Source of the DNA: an uncultured Bacilli bacterium
GTDB lineage: Bacteria; Bacillota_I; Bacilli_A; RF39; UBA660
DNA: 16,088 nucleotides
Direction: 5' to 3'
NCBI GenBank assembly: GCA_947630195.1
Contig: CANRGQ010000029.1
Location: 1 to 16,088, forward strand
The translations under genes were made by a program, and so were the position numbers. Shown piece after piece: positions 1 through 6,093 of this stretch. Each line of letters opens with the position of its first letter. Position 1 is the first letter of the stretch. The notes beneath the pieces were generated by a model. It saw nothing but the letters and a program-made list of their open reading frames with translations, was not told where the DNA came from and searched no databases.

Positions 1-42
1 TATTGCTACATATAAAACTATTCTTTTAATTTCTTTCTTCAT
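1..42 (-). CDS. N-terminal fragment of an unidentified gene running off the left edge
   Basis: The reverse strand has an ATG whose first base is at 42, preceded by an AAGAGGT-type ribosome binding site at about 51-57. It opens 14 codons, MKKEIKRIVLYVAI, to the window edge. Basic residues followed by a hydrophobic run (IVLYVAI) look like the start of a signal peptide or an N-terminal membrane anchor. A promoter of its own at 156-184 supports a real gene. The product cannot be identified from 14 residues. Confidence 0.6.
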   Translation of the reverse strand, partial: MKKEIKRIVLYVAI

Positions 43-155
43 ACTCTTTTACCTCTTTTATATTATTAATTATTTATCTTCTTTTTATACAAATGTTATA
101 AATACCGAAATTATATTGCAAATAAAAAATCGCTACTTTGGTATGTTATATTTAA

Positions 156-184
156 ATAATATCTCAAAATATGCCATAAGTCAA
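156..184 (-). promoter_or_regulatory. Sigma-A type promoter for the left-edge gene
   Basis: On the reverse strand, TTGACT (179-184) is separated by exactly 17 bases from TATTAT (156-161), close to the TTGACA-17-TATAAT consensus. Transcription would start near 149, leaving a leader of about 105 nt before the ATG at 42. The leader contains a possible stem: ATACC (102-106) plus AAA (108-110) can pair with 137-144. The gene therefore need not depend on read-through from the ligase gene. Assigned by eye. Confidence 0.6.
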
Positions 185-213
185 TATATCATAGAGTATA
201 TTTTACAAACCTC

Positions 214-1089
214 TTAGTCTTTTATTTCTTTAACAAAAACCGGTTGTCTTAAATTATTACTTTTAGTTCTTTCTATATATTTAACTTCACATTTTAATTT
301 TGGTTTAATAAAATTATTATCATTTTCTTTTTTAATTATTTTTTCTTTCTTTATTTTTTTATATAAAGGACTTTTCTTGGCTATATTTACTTTACCCACT
401 AAAGGATGATTAGTGGTATTATCTCCGAGTATTAGAGTTATAACATAATTTTCTTCTTTTTCTATATAACCAATAATATAAAAAGTTTCGTACTTATAAT
501 TTTTAATTTTTAACCAGTAATCACATCTCGTGTTTATTAAATAAGGACTTGTTTTTAGTTTGGCAATAATACCTTCTAAATTTTCTTGTTTTACCATTTT
601 ATATAAATCCTTACCATGCTCTTCAATATATTTAGTTTTAATAAAGACATCACTATCTTTATATTTAGCTAAATATTTTTTTCTTTCCATTAATGGAAGT
701 TTAGTTAAATCTTTATCTTCATATAAAATATCAAAGGCCATAAAAGTAATGGGATTATTTAAGGATGCCTCTTTAATTTTAGTTTTATTTTTTAAATGGG
801 TTCTTTCTTGTAATTTGGAAAATGATGGTTTACCATTTACAAAGGCTACAATCTCCCCATCAAAGATAGCTTTGTTTTTAACTATCTTTTTAAGACTTTC
901 TAATTCGGGATACAAATAAGTTATATCTATTAAATTACGACTTTTGATAATTACTTCTTTAGGACTTACAAAAATTAGAGAACGATAACCATCATATTTA
1001 ACTTCAAAAAGATAATCTTTCGAATTAAATGGTTTGGGTATTTCTCTTAATAACATGGGTCCCCAATTTTTATTTTGCCACATATTCAT
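214..1089 (-). CDS. Stand-alone ATP-dependent DNA ligase (NHEJ-type)
   Basis: This 291-residue protein seals DNA nicks using ATP through a lysyl-AMP intermediate. Nucleotidyltransferase motifs appear in order: motif I KYDGYR with catalytic Lys31, SRN at 50-52, motif III FDGEI (76-80), motif IIIa around FMAFDILY (116-123), motif IV EGIIAK (172-177), and motif V with WLKIK (192-196). The rest (about 200-291) fits the OB-fold domain and ends with an LRQPVF stretch seen in LigD-type ligases. The length matches the isolated ligase domain of LigD or LigC proteins. No primase-polymerase or phosphoesterase domain is attached. The start codon overlaps the Ku stop as ATGA (1086-1089), implying translational coupling, so it most likely acts with Ku in non-homologous end joining. 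A start at Met3 is possible but less well placed. I see no clear terminator after it. Confidence 0.92.
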   Translation of the reverse strand: MNMWQNKNWGPMLLREIPKPFNSKDYLFEVKYDGYRSLIFVSPKEVIIKSRNLIDITYLYPELESLKKIVKNKAIFDGEIVAFVNGKPSFSKLQERTHLKNKTKIKEASLNNPITFMAFDILYEDKDLTKLPLMERKKYLAKYKDSDVFIKTKYIEEHGKDLYKMVKQENLEGIIAKLKTSPYLINTRCDYWLKIKNYKYETFYIIGYIEKEENYVITLILGDNTTNHPLVGKVNIAKKSPLYKKIKKEKIIKKENDNNFIKPKLKCEVKYIERTKSNNLRQPVFVKEIKD

Positions 1090-1835
1090 TTTTTCTTTTT
1101 CAAACTCTTTTCTAAGGCTTCCATTAAATCATTAATTTGAATTTTATCTTTTTTAGTCGTTCCTTTAATACTTTTACCATTTAGTTTAGCCTCAATGGCT
1201 TTTCTAATATTATTTTGATATTCATCTTCATATTTTTGGGGTTCAAATTTCCCACTTAAATCATCAATTAATTTAATGGCTAAATCCAATTCTTTTTCTT
1301 TAACTTCCCCTGTTTTATTTTCATCGGGAGTCATTACTTCTTCTTCAAAAAACAAGGTCGTCATGATAATTCCAAATGGCGCAAATCTTAAAATACAGTA
1401 GTAGAATTTACTCCCAATAACTGTTTTAGCTAAAGCTACTTTTTTCACCTTTTTTAAAGCCTCACAAAATAAATCATAAGCTTTACTTGTCCCATTATAT
1501 TTTAAAATGTAACTTTTTTCAAAATAGATAGGGTCAATATCTTTTGCATCAATAAAAGAAACAATTTCAATTTCTTTTTCTTGTTCGGGTTTTAATTTAT
1601 CAAGTTCATTTTTATCAAATGTTAAATATTTATCATTTTCATATTCATAACCTTTAATAATATCTTTATCTTTAACTTCTTCCTTACAATGCGGACAATA
1701 TTTAACATAGTTAATTCTCGTTAAACATTTTTTATGGAGTTGATTAAAAGAAGTATCATTATCTCTAATTAAAGGATTCATAATAACGGGAATATTTACT
1801 AAACCAAAAGAAATATTACTATGAACATTAGGCAT
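1086..1835 (-). CDS. ku: Ku-family DNA end-binding protein
   Basis: This bacterial Ku of 249 residues forms a ring dimer that threads onto double-strand break ends and recruits a ligase. The N-terminus carries the family signature ISFGLVNIPV (8-17). A putative metal site follows, H34-x2-C37-x9-C47-x2-C50, and then IIKGYEY (59-65), a stretch typical of bacterial Ku. The tail is lysine-rich (ends KSLKKKK), as expected for DNA contacts. The frame is open upstream to an ATG at 1898, but that start has no ribosome binding site and would add 21 atypical residues. The ATG at 1835 has GGTGA five bases upstream and gives the usual Ku N-terminus, so I chose it. It ends in TGA, overlapping the ligase start by four bases. 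It is divergent from the dehydrogenase at 1922. Confidence 0.93.
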   Translation of the reverse strand: MPNVHSNISFGLVNIPVIMNPLIRDNDTSFNQLHKKCLTRINYVKYCPHCKEEVKDKDIIKGYEYENDKYLTFDKNELDKLKPEQEKEIEIVSFIDAKDIDPIYFEKSYILKYNGTSKAYDLFCEALKKVKKVALAKTVIGSKFYYCILRFAPFGIIMTTLFFEEEVMTPDENKTGEVKEKELDLAIKLIDDLSGKFEPQKYEDEYQNNIRKAIEAKLNGKSIKGTTKKDKIQINDLMEALEKSLKKKK

Positions 1836-1872
1836 AGACATCACCATTTTTAGGATAATCTTTTTAATATTT

Positions 1873-1901
1873 TTTATACAAAATTTAAAATTAAACATAA
1901 A
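1873..1901 (-). promoter_or_regulatory. Possible weak promoter for ku-ligase
   Basis: On the reverse strand TATAAA (1873-1878) lies 17 bases downstream of TTTATG (1896-1901). The -35 matches consensus poorly. A start near 1866 would give a 30-nt leader for the ATG at 1835. It would also place the alternative ATG at 1898 inside the promoter, consistent with the shorter Ku start. Such AT-rich DNA yields matches by chance, so this is tentative. I found no clear promoter for the divergent plus-strand gene in the same gap. Confidence 0.3.
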
Positions 1902-1921
1902 TTAAAAAAGGAGGAAATATT

Positions 1922-2842
1922 ATGGATTTTGATTATCATTTTGGAAATGATTATTACAAATATTGTGGGGATACGGGAATAAAAAGTACCATTTATAAAA
2001 TTTTAGCGCCAGAACAAAGTCAAGATACGCAACCAGGTATGGAATATTTAATGGACCCTTTACCAATTTTTGACAATCCAAGTTATAAAGGAAGTGGCAA
2101 ATTAAAAGATAAAGTAGCTATCATTACCGGTGGGGACAGTGGACTAGGTCGTACTTGTGCTATTTTTATGGTGAAAGAAGGAGCCAAAGTAGTAATTCCT
2201 TATAAAGATGAAGATAAAGATGCCATGGATACGAAAAAATATATTGAATCTTTAAATGGGGAATGCCTTTTATTAAAAGGCGATTTAAGAAATAAAGAAT
2301 TTGCGAAAGAAATTGTCGATAGTACATTAAAACGTTTTGGTAAAATAAATATTTTAGTTAATAATGCGGGTGTTCAATACCAACAAGATGATTTAACAAA
2401 AATAACTGAAGAACAATTTGAAGAAACGATGAAAGTTAATATTTATGGAATGTTTTATTTAACTAAAGAAGTTCTACCCCATTTACATAGTAAAGATAGT
2501 ATTATTAATTTAAGTAGCATTACGACATTCTATGGAGATCCTCAACTAATTGATTATGTTACCACTAAAGGAGCTATTGTAGGATTCACAAGAAGTCTCG
2601 CTCGAAATCTCGCTTTAAAAAATATAAGAGTAAACGCTATTGCACCCGGATTTTTCTGGACACCTTTACAACCTGCTTGTTGGGTCAAAGAAAAAATACC
2701 TTCTTTAGGTAGTGATGCCGCAATGGCAAGAGGAGCTATGCCTTATGAACTTGGACCTACTTTTATTTATCTTGCTAGTGATGATTCTAGTTATATGACA
2801 GGTCAAGTGTTACATGTTAATGGTGGACAAATAATGGGTTAA
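1922..2842 (+). CDS. Stress-type short-chain dehydrogenase/reductase (YdaD/YhdF-like)
   Basis: This 306-residue NAD(P)-dependent oxidoreductase has a classical SDR fold: nucleotide-binding TGGDSGLG (69-76), NNAG (147-150), Asn173, and catalytic Ser199, Tyr212 and Lys216 (YVTTK). It has an N-terminal extension of about 60 residues, including QPGMEYLMDPLPIF (37-50) and YKGSGKLKDK. This is characteristic of the Bacillus YdaD/YhdF/YhxC group, whose members are linked to general stress or spores; the substrate is unknown. Translation is set by AAGGAGG just upstream of the ATG. It diverges from ku and ends at a bidirectional terminator facing a second, unrelated SDR. A stress role is inferred from the subfamily. 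I see no sigma-B-like promoter. Confidence 0.9.
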   Translation: MDFDYHFGNDYYKYCGDTGIKSTIYKILAPEQSQDTQPGMEYLMDPLPIFDNPSYKGSGKLKDKVAIITGGDSGLGRTCAIFMVKEGAKVVIPYKDEDKDAMDTKKYIESLNGECLLLKGDLRNKEFAKEIVDSTLKRFGKINILVNNAGVQYQQDDLTKITEEQFEETMKVNIYGMFYLTKEVLPHLHSKDSIINLSSITTFYGDPQLIDYVTTKGAIVGFTRSLARNLALKNIRVNAIAPGFFWTPLQPACWVKEKIPSLGSDAAMARGAMPYELGPTFIYLASDDSSYMTGQVLHVNGGQIMG

Positions 2843-2867
2843 AAAAATCGCAAAATATGCGATTTTT
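2843..2867. terminator. Bidirectional intrinsic terminator between convergent SDR genes
   Basis: A perfect 10-bp stem, AAAAATCGCA (2843-2852) with TGCGATTTTT (2858-2867), encloses the loop AAATA. On the plus strand it ends in T5 (2863-2867). On the minus strand the run is T7, because 2841-2847 are all A. It starts immediately after the TAA of the plus-strand SDR and lies 6 bases beyond the end of the minus-strand SDR, so it can serve both. Confidence 0.85.
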
Positions 2868-2873
2868 ATTTAC

Positions 2874-3617
2874 TTAATTTCTAGCTGCCCCATCTACAGA
2901 TAAAATAACTCCGGTAATATAACTAGCCATATCACTTGCTAAAAATAGAAAAGCATTGGCAATATCTCGAGGTTCGCCAATTCTTCCTAAAGGTATTGTT
3001 TTAATTAAAGGCGCAATCATTTCTTCAGGAAGACTTGCCACCATATCCGTTTTGGTAATTCCAGGAGCCACCGCATTAACTCTTATATTAAATGGCGCTA
3101 GTTCTCTTGCCAAAGATTTAGTTAAACCATTCACCGCAAATTTAGAAGCCGGATACCCTACTCCTGATGGTTGACCATAAATGCTAACCATCGAACTTGT
3201 ATTTAAAATAACTCCTTCTTTTTGTTCTTTCATATAAGGAACAACACTCTTTATCATATTAAACATGGCATTAACATTTAAATCCATAATACCCTTAAAT
3301 TCTTCATAGGTTGTATCTTCTATTTTTTTATTGGCACTCATCCCCGCATTATTAATTAAAACATCAATTCTTCCATATTTAGTATAAATATCTTTTATTG
3401 TCTTCTCTACTTCTTCCGGATTATTTAAATTAGGATAGTATCCCTCTACAACATAACCTAAATTCTTTATTTCTTCTTTAGCTTTTTCGACCGATTCTTC
3501 TTTAGAACCAAATAAAATTACTCTACTATTATGCTCTAAAAAAGCTTTAACAGTTTCTAAACCAATTCCTCTTGTACCTCCTGTTACAATAACTACTTTA
3601 CCTTCTAAATCTTTCAT
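2874..3617 (-). CDS. FabG-like short-chain dehydrogenase (3-oxoacyl-ACP reductase family)
   Basis: At 247 residues this is the normal length for the FabG group. Visible landmarks are TGGTRGIG (12-19), NNAG (89-92), Asn114, Ser142, Tyr155 and Lys159 (YPASK), and a C-terminal GVILSVDGA stretch. It should reduce or oxidise a carbonyl/hydroxyl substrate with NAD(P)H. Sequence alone does not distinguish true fatty-acid FabG from other reductases, and no fatty-acid synthesis genes are adjacent. The Asp usually found after beta-strand 3 (the D of the DV motif), which contacts the adenine ring, appears as Asn63 in PNLNN. It starts 3 bases after the phosphodiesterase stop, with AAAGGAAG inside that gene's 3' end, so it is the last gene of the 4609-2874 operon. 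Confidence 0.85.
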   Translation of the reverse strand: MKDLEGKVVIVTGGTRGIGLETVKAFLEHNSRVILFGSKEESVEKAKEEIKNLGYVVEGYYPNLNNPEEVEKTIKDIYTKYGRIDVLINNAGMSANKKIEDTTYEEFKGIMDLNVNAMFNMIKSVVPYMKEQKEGVILNTSSMVSIYGQPSGVGYPASKFAVNGLTKSLARELAPFNIRVNAVAPGITKTDMVASLPEEMIAPLIKTIPLGRIGEPRDIANAFLFLASDMASYITGVILSVDGAARN

Positions 3618-3620
3618 AAT

Positions 3621-4355
3621 TTACTTCCTTTCAAAAATATAATTATCGACATATCTCTTTATATATTTTATATCATTTTTATTTTTTATTGTCCATCCTA
3701 AAATAAGATTATTTTCTTTTAATTTACTAATTTTTTTATTATCAACATTAGTTATTTTACAAGAATAAAAATCAGGTTTACTTAACTTACTTAAATAAAT
3801 TCTTATGTTAAACAAAAGATAAGATAAAAATCCTTTATAACTTAAAAGTTGTCCTCTTATAATATAAGGATAATGTTTTTTTAAATAATACACACTTTTA
3901 AAACGAAAACTTTTTAAAGCATAATTACCTTGATAATTTTTTAGTAATTTAACTACTTCATTTTCTAATAATCCTACTCTTTGATCACATTTAAGTTCAA
4001 TAATTAAAGGAACCTTACCATTAACAAGTTTTAAAACTTCTTCTAAAAGAGGAATACTCTCTAAAGAACTAGGATATTTATATTTTATTAATTCTTCATA
4101 AGTTAAATTTTTAACTTTCTTTTTATTATTAAATAATCTTTTTAAATTGCTATCATGAAATACTATAACTTTATTATCTTTAGTTAAGTGAACATCTAAC
4201 TCGATTGGATACCCATTTTTAAGAGCATTCTTAAAAGATGATAAAGTATTTTCATAAATACCCTTATCATTATTATATAAACCCCGATGGGCAATTTCTT
4301 TATTTTTTAAAAAACTAACACTTCTCATAACTAAAAAAGAACCATTTAGGTTCAT
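3621..4355 (-). CDS. Glycerophosphodiester phosphodiesterase
   Basis: This 244-residue enzyme of the GDPD (GlpQ/UgpQ) family hydrolyses glycerophosphodiesters to glycerol-3-phosphate and an alcohol. The signature is intact: HRG with catalytic His23, ENT (35-37), metal ligands Glu52 and Asp54 in ELDVHLTKD, second catalytic His67 in HD, and Glu120 in IIELK. It has no signal peptide, so it is probably cytoplasmic, as for UgpQ-type enzymes. I take the ATG at 4355 because it overlaps the upstream TGA as ATGA. A second ATG (Met10) lies just after a small hairpin and is an alternative; catalytic residues are unaffected. Neither start has a strong ribosome binding site. It is the middle gene of a three-gene operon with a membrane protein and a reductase, which may indicate lipid or headgroup turnover (inference). 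Confidence 0.9.
   Translation of the reverse strand: MNLNGSFLVMRSVSFLKNKEIAHRGLYNNDKGIYENTLSSFKNALKNGYPIELDVHLTKDNKVIVFHDSNLKRLFNNKKKVKNLTYEELIKYKYPSSLESIPLLEEVLKLVNGKVPLIIELKCDQRVGLLENEVVKLLKNYQGNYALKSFRFKSVYYLKKHYPYIIRGQLLSYKGFLSYLLFNIRIYLSKLSKPDFYSCKITNVDNKKISKLKENNLILGWTIKNKNDIKYIKRYVDNYIFERK
4333..4353 (-). terminator. Small hairpin plus T6 at the phosphodiesterase start (possible attenuator)
   Basis: On the reverse strand GAACC (4349-4353) pairs with GGTTC (4339-4343) around a 5-base loop and is followed by T6 (4333-4338). The layout is that of an intrinsic terminator, but a 5-bp stem is weak. It lies between the end of the membrane protein gene and Met10 of the phosphodiesterase, so it may reduce read-through or hide a start. 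It could be chance. Confidence 0.2.
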
Positions 4356-4609
4356 AGACTATCAATGGCAGTCTTTCCTCCATAAACTAAAACAAAAATA
4401 CCAATTAAAATAAGGATAATGATTAAATAACAGAAAAATGATCTTGCATAATTTTTTAAATTAACATTCCTTGTTCCTCCAAGTGAAAAAATTATTAAAA
4501 CTATTAAACCAATAATTGGTAGAGAAAATAAAATATTATAACCAAAATATCCCCACATCGAAATTGGTTTATATTCTTCTGGTATTTGGCTAATTACCTT
4601 TTCGTCCAT
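4352..4609 (-). CDS. Small two-helix membrane protein of unknown function
   Basis: This 85-residue protein has a short polar N-terminus (MDEKVISQIPEEYKP), a first hydrophobic helix at about 24-43, a polar loop (GGTRNVNLKNYARS) and a second helix at about 59-77. The YKPISMWGYFGY stretch followed by two helices resembles small membrane proteins common in gut Bacillota, but I know no assigned function. AAGGAG sits 9 bases before the ATG. It is the first gene of the operon, directly behind a near-consensus promoter, and its TGA stop overlaps the phosphodiesterase start by 4 bases. A coupled function with that enzyme at the membrane is only a guess. Confidence 0.8.
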   Translation of the reverse strand: MDEKVISQIPEEYKPISMWGYFGYNILFSLPIIGLIVLIIFSLGGTRNVNLKNYARSFFCYLIIILILIGIFVLVYGGKTAIDSL

Positions 4610-4630
4610 TTATATCCACTCCTTATAAAT

Positions 4631-4659
4631 ATTATATTAAAGATAACAATTTTTTACAA
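4631..4659 (-). promoter_or_regulatory. Sigma-A promoter of the membrane protein-GDPD-SDR operon
   Basis: On the reverse strand TTGTAA (4654-4659) and a perfect TATAAT (4631-4636) are separated by 17 bases. The start would be near 4624, giving a leader of about 15 bases with the AAGGAG ribosome site close to its 5' end. Confidence 0.7.
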
Positions 4660-4734
4660 GTTTTAAAAAACCAATTTATGGAAGAACTCACTTTTACCCC
4701 ATAAATACGGCATTTCTTTAAAAATACATATAAG

Positions 4735-4740
4735 TATAAT
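4735..4740 (+). promoter_or_regulatory. -10 element for the surface protein gene
   Basis: A perfect TATAAT lies 44 bases before the ATG at 4785. The best -35 candidate is a poor TTTCTT (4713-4718) at 16 bases, so the promoter may be weak or need an activator. The octamer-plus repeat ACTTTTACC occurs on both sides, at 4690-4698 and 4748-4756. This could be an operator pair or chance. Confidence 0.45.
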
Positions 4741-4784
4741 AAATTTTACTTTTACCAAACTAATTACTAGGAAGGAGGATAAAG

Positions 4785-5522
4785 ATGAACAAAAAGTTAT
4801 TAATGATTTTTACATTATTAACCATTTTACTAGTACCATTTATGAGTGCTCATGCGGAAAGTTATACAATTCATAATCAAGCTGATTTAAAAAGTGCTCT
4901 ACAAAATAATGATATCGATACCATTATTTTAGGGGAAGATATTGAAACAACCGAAAAAATTAATATAACTAGAAATGTAACTATTGATGGTGCTAACCAT
5001 ACTATTAAATATGTTGGAACATTCGGAGCTGACGGAAGTAAAAACAACACAGTATGGGGCGGAATCTATGTTTTACAATTCTATAAAACTACTGGTACTT
5101 TAAAAGACATCAAATTAACTGGAGGAAATGCTGGTCTATTAATTAATGGATCTAATGTAACTTTTATTGGTAATATCGATGTTTCTGGTAATGGTTTTGG
5201 TGGTATTGAACTTGGACAAGGTAGTGGAGTTACCGAAAAGAATACTCTAGCCTTAGAAAATGCCACAATTACTAATACTTCAGAAACAGAAGATCATCCA
5301 TCAATTTGGGTTCCTGATGATTCGGAAGCAGCCGAAATGATAATTAACGGTGAAAGTAAACAAATTGATCCAGGTCATGAACTTACAATGACCGAAGTTA
5401 ATGAATTATTTGGTATAAATATTCCTCAAACTTATGATAACATTAATTTAATAATGACATTTTTTACCCTATCTTTAGTAAGTATAGTTATGGGAGTTAA
5501 ATTATATAAGAAAGAATTTTAA
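4785..5522 (+). CDS. Secreted beta-helix-like surface protein with sortase-type C-terminus
   Basis: This 245-residue exported protein has a signal peptide (MNKK, then a hydrophobic core at 5-20, with likely cleavage after A22-H23-A24). The body from about 40 to 180 is rich in short strand-and-turn units with G, N, T and V, such as NVTIDGANHTI, LKDIKLTGGNAGLLING and SGNGFGGIEL. This pattern is typical of right-handed parallel beta-helix (pectate-lyase-like) folds. The C-terminus has IPQTY (213-217), a hydrophobic helix (220-238) and a basic tail (KLYKKEF), arranged like a sortase sorting signal but without the usual LPxTG. It is probably held at the wall or membrane, perhaps as an adhesin or glycan-binding protein. 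I see no catalytic residues that would support lyase activity. AAGGAGG (4772-4778) sets the start. The gene is flanked by its own -10 element and terminator. Confidence 0.8.
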   Translation: MNKKLLMIFTLLTILLVPFMSAHAESYTIHNQADLKSALQNNDIDTIILGEDIETTEKINITRNVTIDGANHTIKYVGTFGADGSKNNTVWGGIYVLQFYKTTGTLKDIKLTGGNAGLLINGSNVTFIGNIDVSGNGFGGIELGQGSGVTEKNTLALENATITNTSETEDHPSIWVPDDSEAAEMIINGESKQIDPGHELTMTEVNELFGINIPQTYDNINLIMTFFTLSLVSIVMGVKLYKKEF

Positions 5523-5537
5523 TTAATATTTTATAAG

Positions 5538-5567
5538 AGAATTTGTGAATAACAAGTTCTTTTTTTT
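5538..5567 (+). terminator. Intrinsic terminator of the surface protein gene
   Basis: AGAATTTGT (5538-5546) pairs with ACAAGTTCT (5552-5560), giving 9 bp with one G-U pair around a 5-base loop. It is followed by seven T (5561-5567). It lies 16 bases after the stop codon. Confidence 0.75.
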
Positions 5568-5574
5568 AGTATCT

Positions 5575-5603
5575 AAAAAAGGTTACCATAAACGGTAACC
5601 TTT
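5575..5603 (-). terminator. Intrinsic terminator of the sigma-like gene
   Basis: A perfect 10-bp stem, AAAGGTTACC (5578-5587) with GGTAACCTTT (5594-5603), encloses a 6-base loop. Read on the reverse strand it ends in six T (5575-5580), so it best serves the minus-strand gene ending at 5644. On the plus strand the T run is only three, and that direction already has its own terminator. Confidence 0.8.
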
Positions 5604-5643
5604 AATATTAACTTATCTTTTAATAATTCCATTAGATAAGATT

Positions 5644-5985
5644 CTAACGAACAATTTTCTTAGCGCCCTTTACCCAATTTCTCATGCCTTCGCATTGAAC
5701 ATAATTAGAAACGGCATTTCTAATACTTACATCTAAGTAAGCATCTAAACTATCAGCATTAGTATTAGTAATATCATAACTATTAACAATTTCAAAGAAA
5801 CGTAAATTAGCTTCAGAAACTAAATCATCAAAACTAACTCCTAATCCTTTAAATTCATTGGCGATACCATAAATACGACTGATATTTGCAAAATATAATA
5901 AATCTCTTGCTACAGCATCTCCAGTTTTACGATATTCTACTAAACATTTAAATGCTTCTTCTTCATTTAAACATGCTTTTCCCAT
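5644..5985 (-). CDS. Small sigma-70 region 2-like protein
   Basis: This 113-residue protein covers only the core sigma-70 region 2. ARDLLYFANISRIYGIANEF (26-45) aligns with the ARxxLIxxNLRLVxxIAxxY helix of region 2.1. GLGVSFDDLVSEANLRFFEI (47-66) aligns with the GxGxxFxDLIQEGNxGLxxA region 2.2 core-RNAP contact. YLDVSIRNAVSNYV (83-96) aligns with regions 2.3-2.4. The two tryptophans of housekeeping sigma used in promoter melting are Val86 and Ser87 here. There is no region 3 or 4; the protein stops after a basic tail (RNWVKGAKKIVR), and the DNA beyond is a terminator, so no frameshifted region 4 is hidden downstream. It could be a minimal alternative sigma, an RNAP-binding modulator or a decaying sigma gene. 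The intact promoter, ribosome site (AAGGGGG) and terminator argue against decay. Confidence 0.7.
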   Translation of the reverse strand: MGKACLNEEEAFKCLVEYRKTGDAVARDLLYFANISRIYGIANEFKGLGVSFDDLVSEANLRFFEIVNSYDITNTNADSLDAYLDVSIRNAVSNYVQCEGMRNWVKGAKKIVR

Positions 5986-6016
5986 TATTTTTTCCCCCTT
6001 TTTTAAGTTAGGTAAT

Positions 6017-6045
6017 ACTTTAACACATTTTTGTTAATTTTTCAA
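6017..6045 (-). promoter_or_regulatory. Promoter of the sigma-like gene
   Basis: On the reverse strand TTGAAA (6040-6045) lies 17 bases from TAAAGT (6017-6022), with an extended TG one base upstream of the -10. The expected start is near 6010, about 25 bases before the ATG at 5985. It lies about 20 bases from the divergent promoter of the GH3 gene, so the two could influence each other. Confidence 0.6.
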
Positions 6046-6064
6046 GTATTTTTGCATCCTTACG

Positions 6065-6073
6065 TGTTATAAT
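6065..6073 (+). promoter_or_regulatory. Extended -10 promoter of the GH3-tspO pair
   Basis: The plus strand has TGTTATAAT, a perfect TATAAT (6068-6073) with the extended TGn motif, and no good -35 at the normal distance. Transcription would start near 6080, giving a very short leader with AGGTGAT (6084-6090) just ahead of the ATG at 6094. Confidence 0.6.
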
Positions 6074-6093
6074 AGTAATGTTTAGGTGATTTT

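Noticed and set aside
110..115. A second TATAAT on the reverse strand near the left edge
   Set aside because: It has no acceptable -35 at 16-18 bases, while the pair at 156-184 is near consensus.
560..919. Open frame on the plus strand of about 119 codons
   Set aside because: It lies wholly opposite the ligase gene, whose conserved motifs fix the coding strand; it is an antisense shadow without a ribosome binding site.
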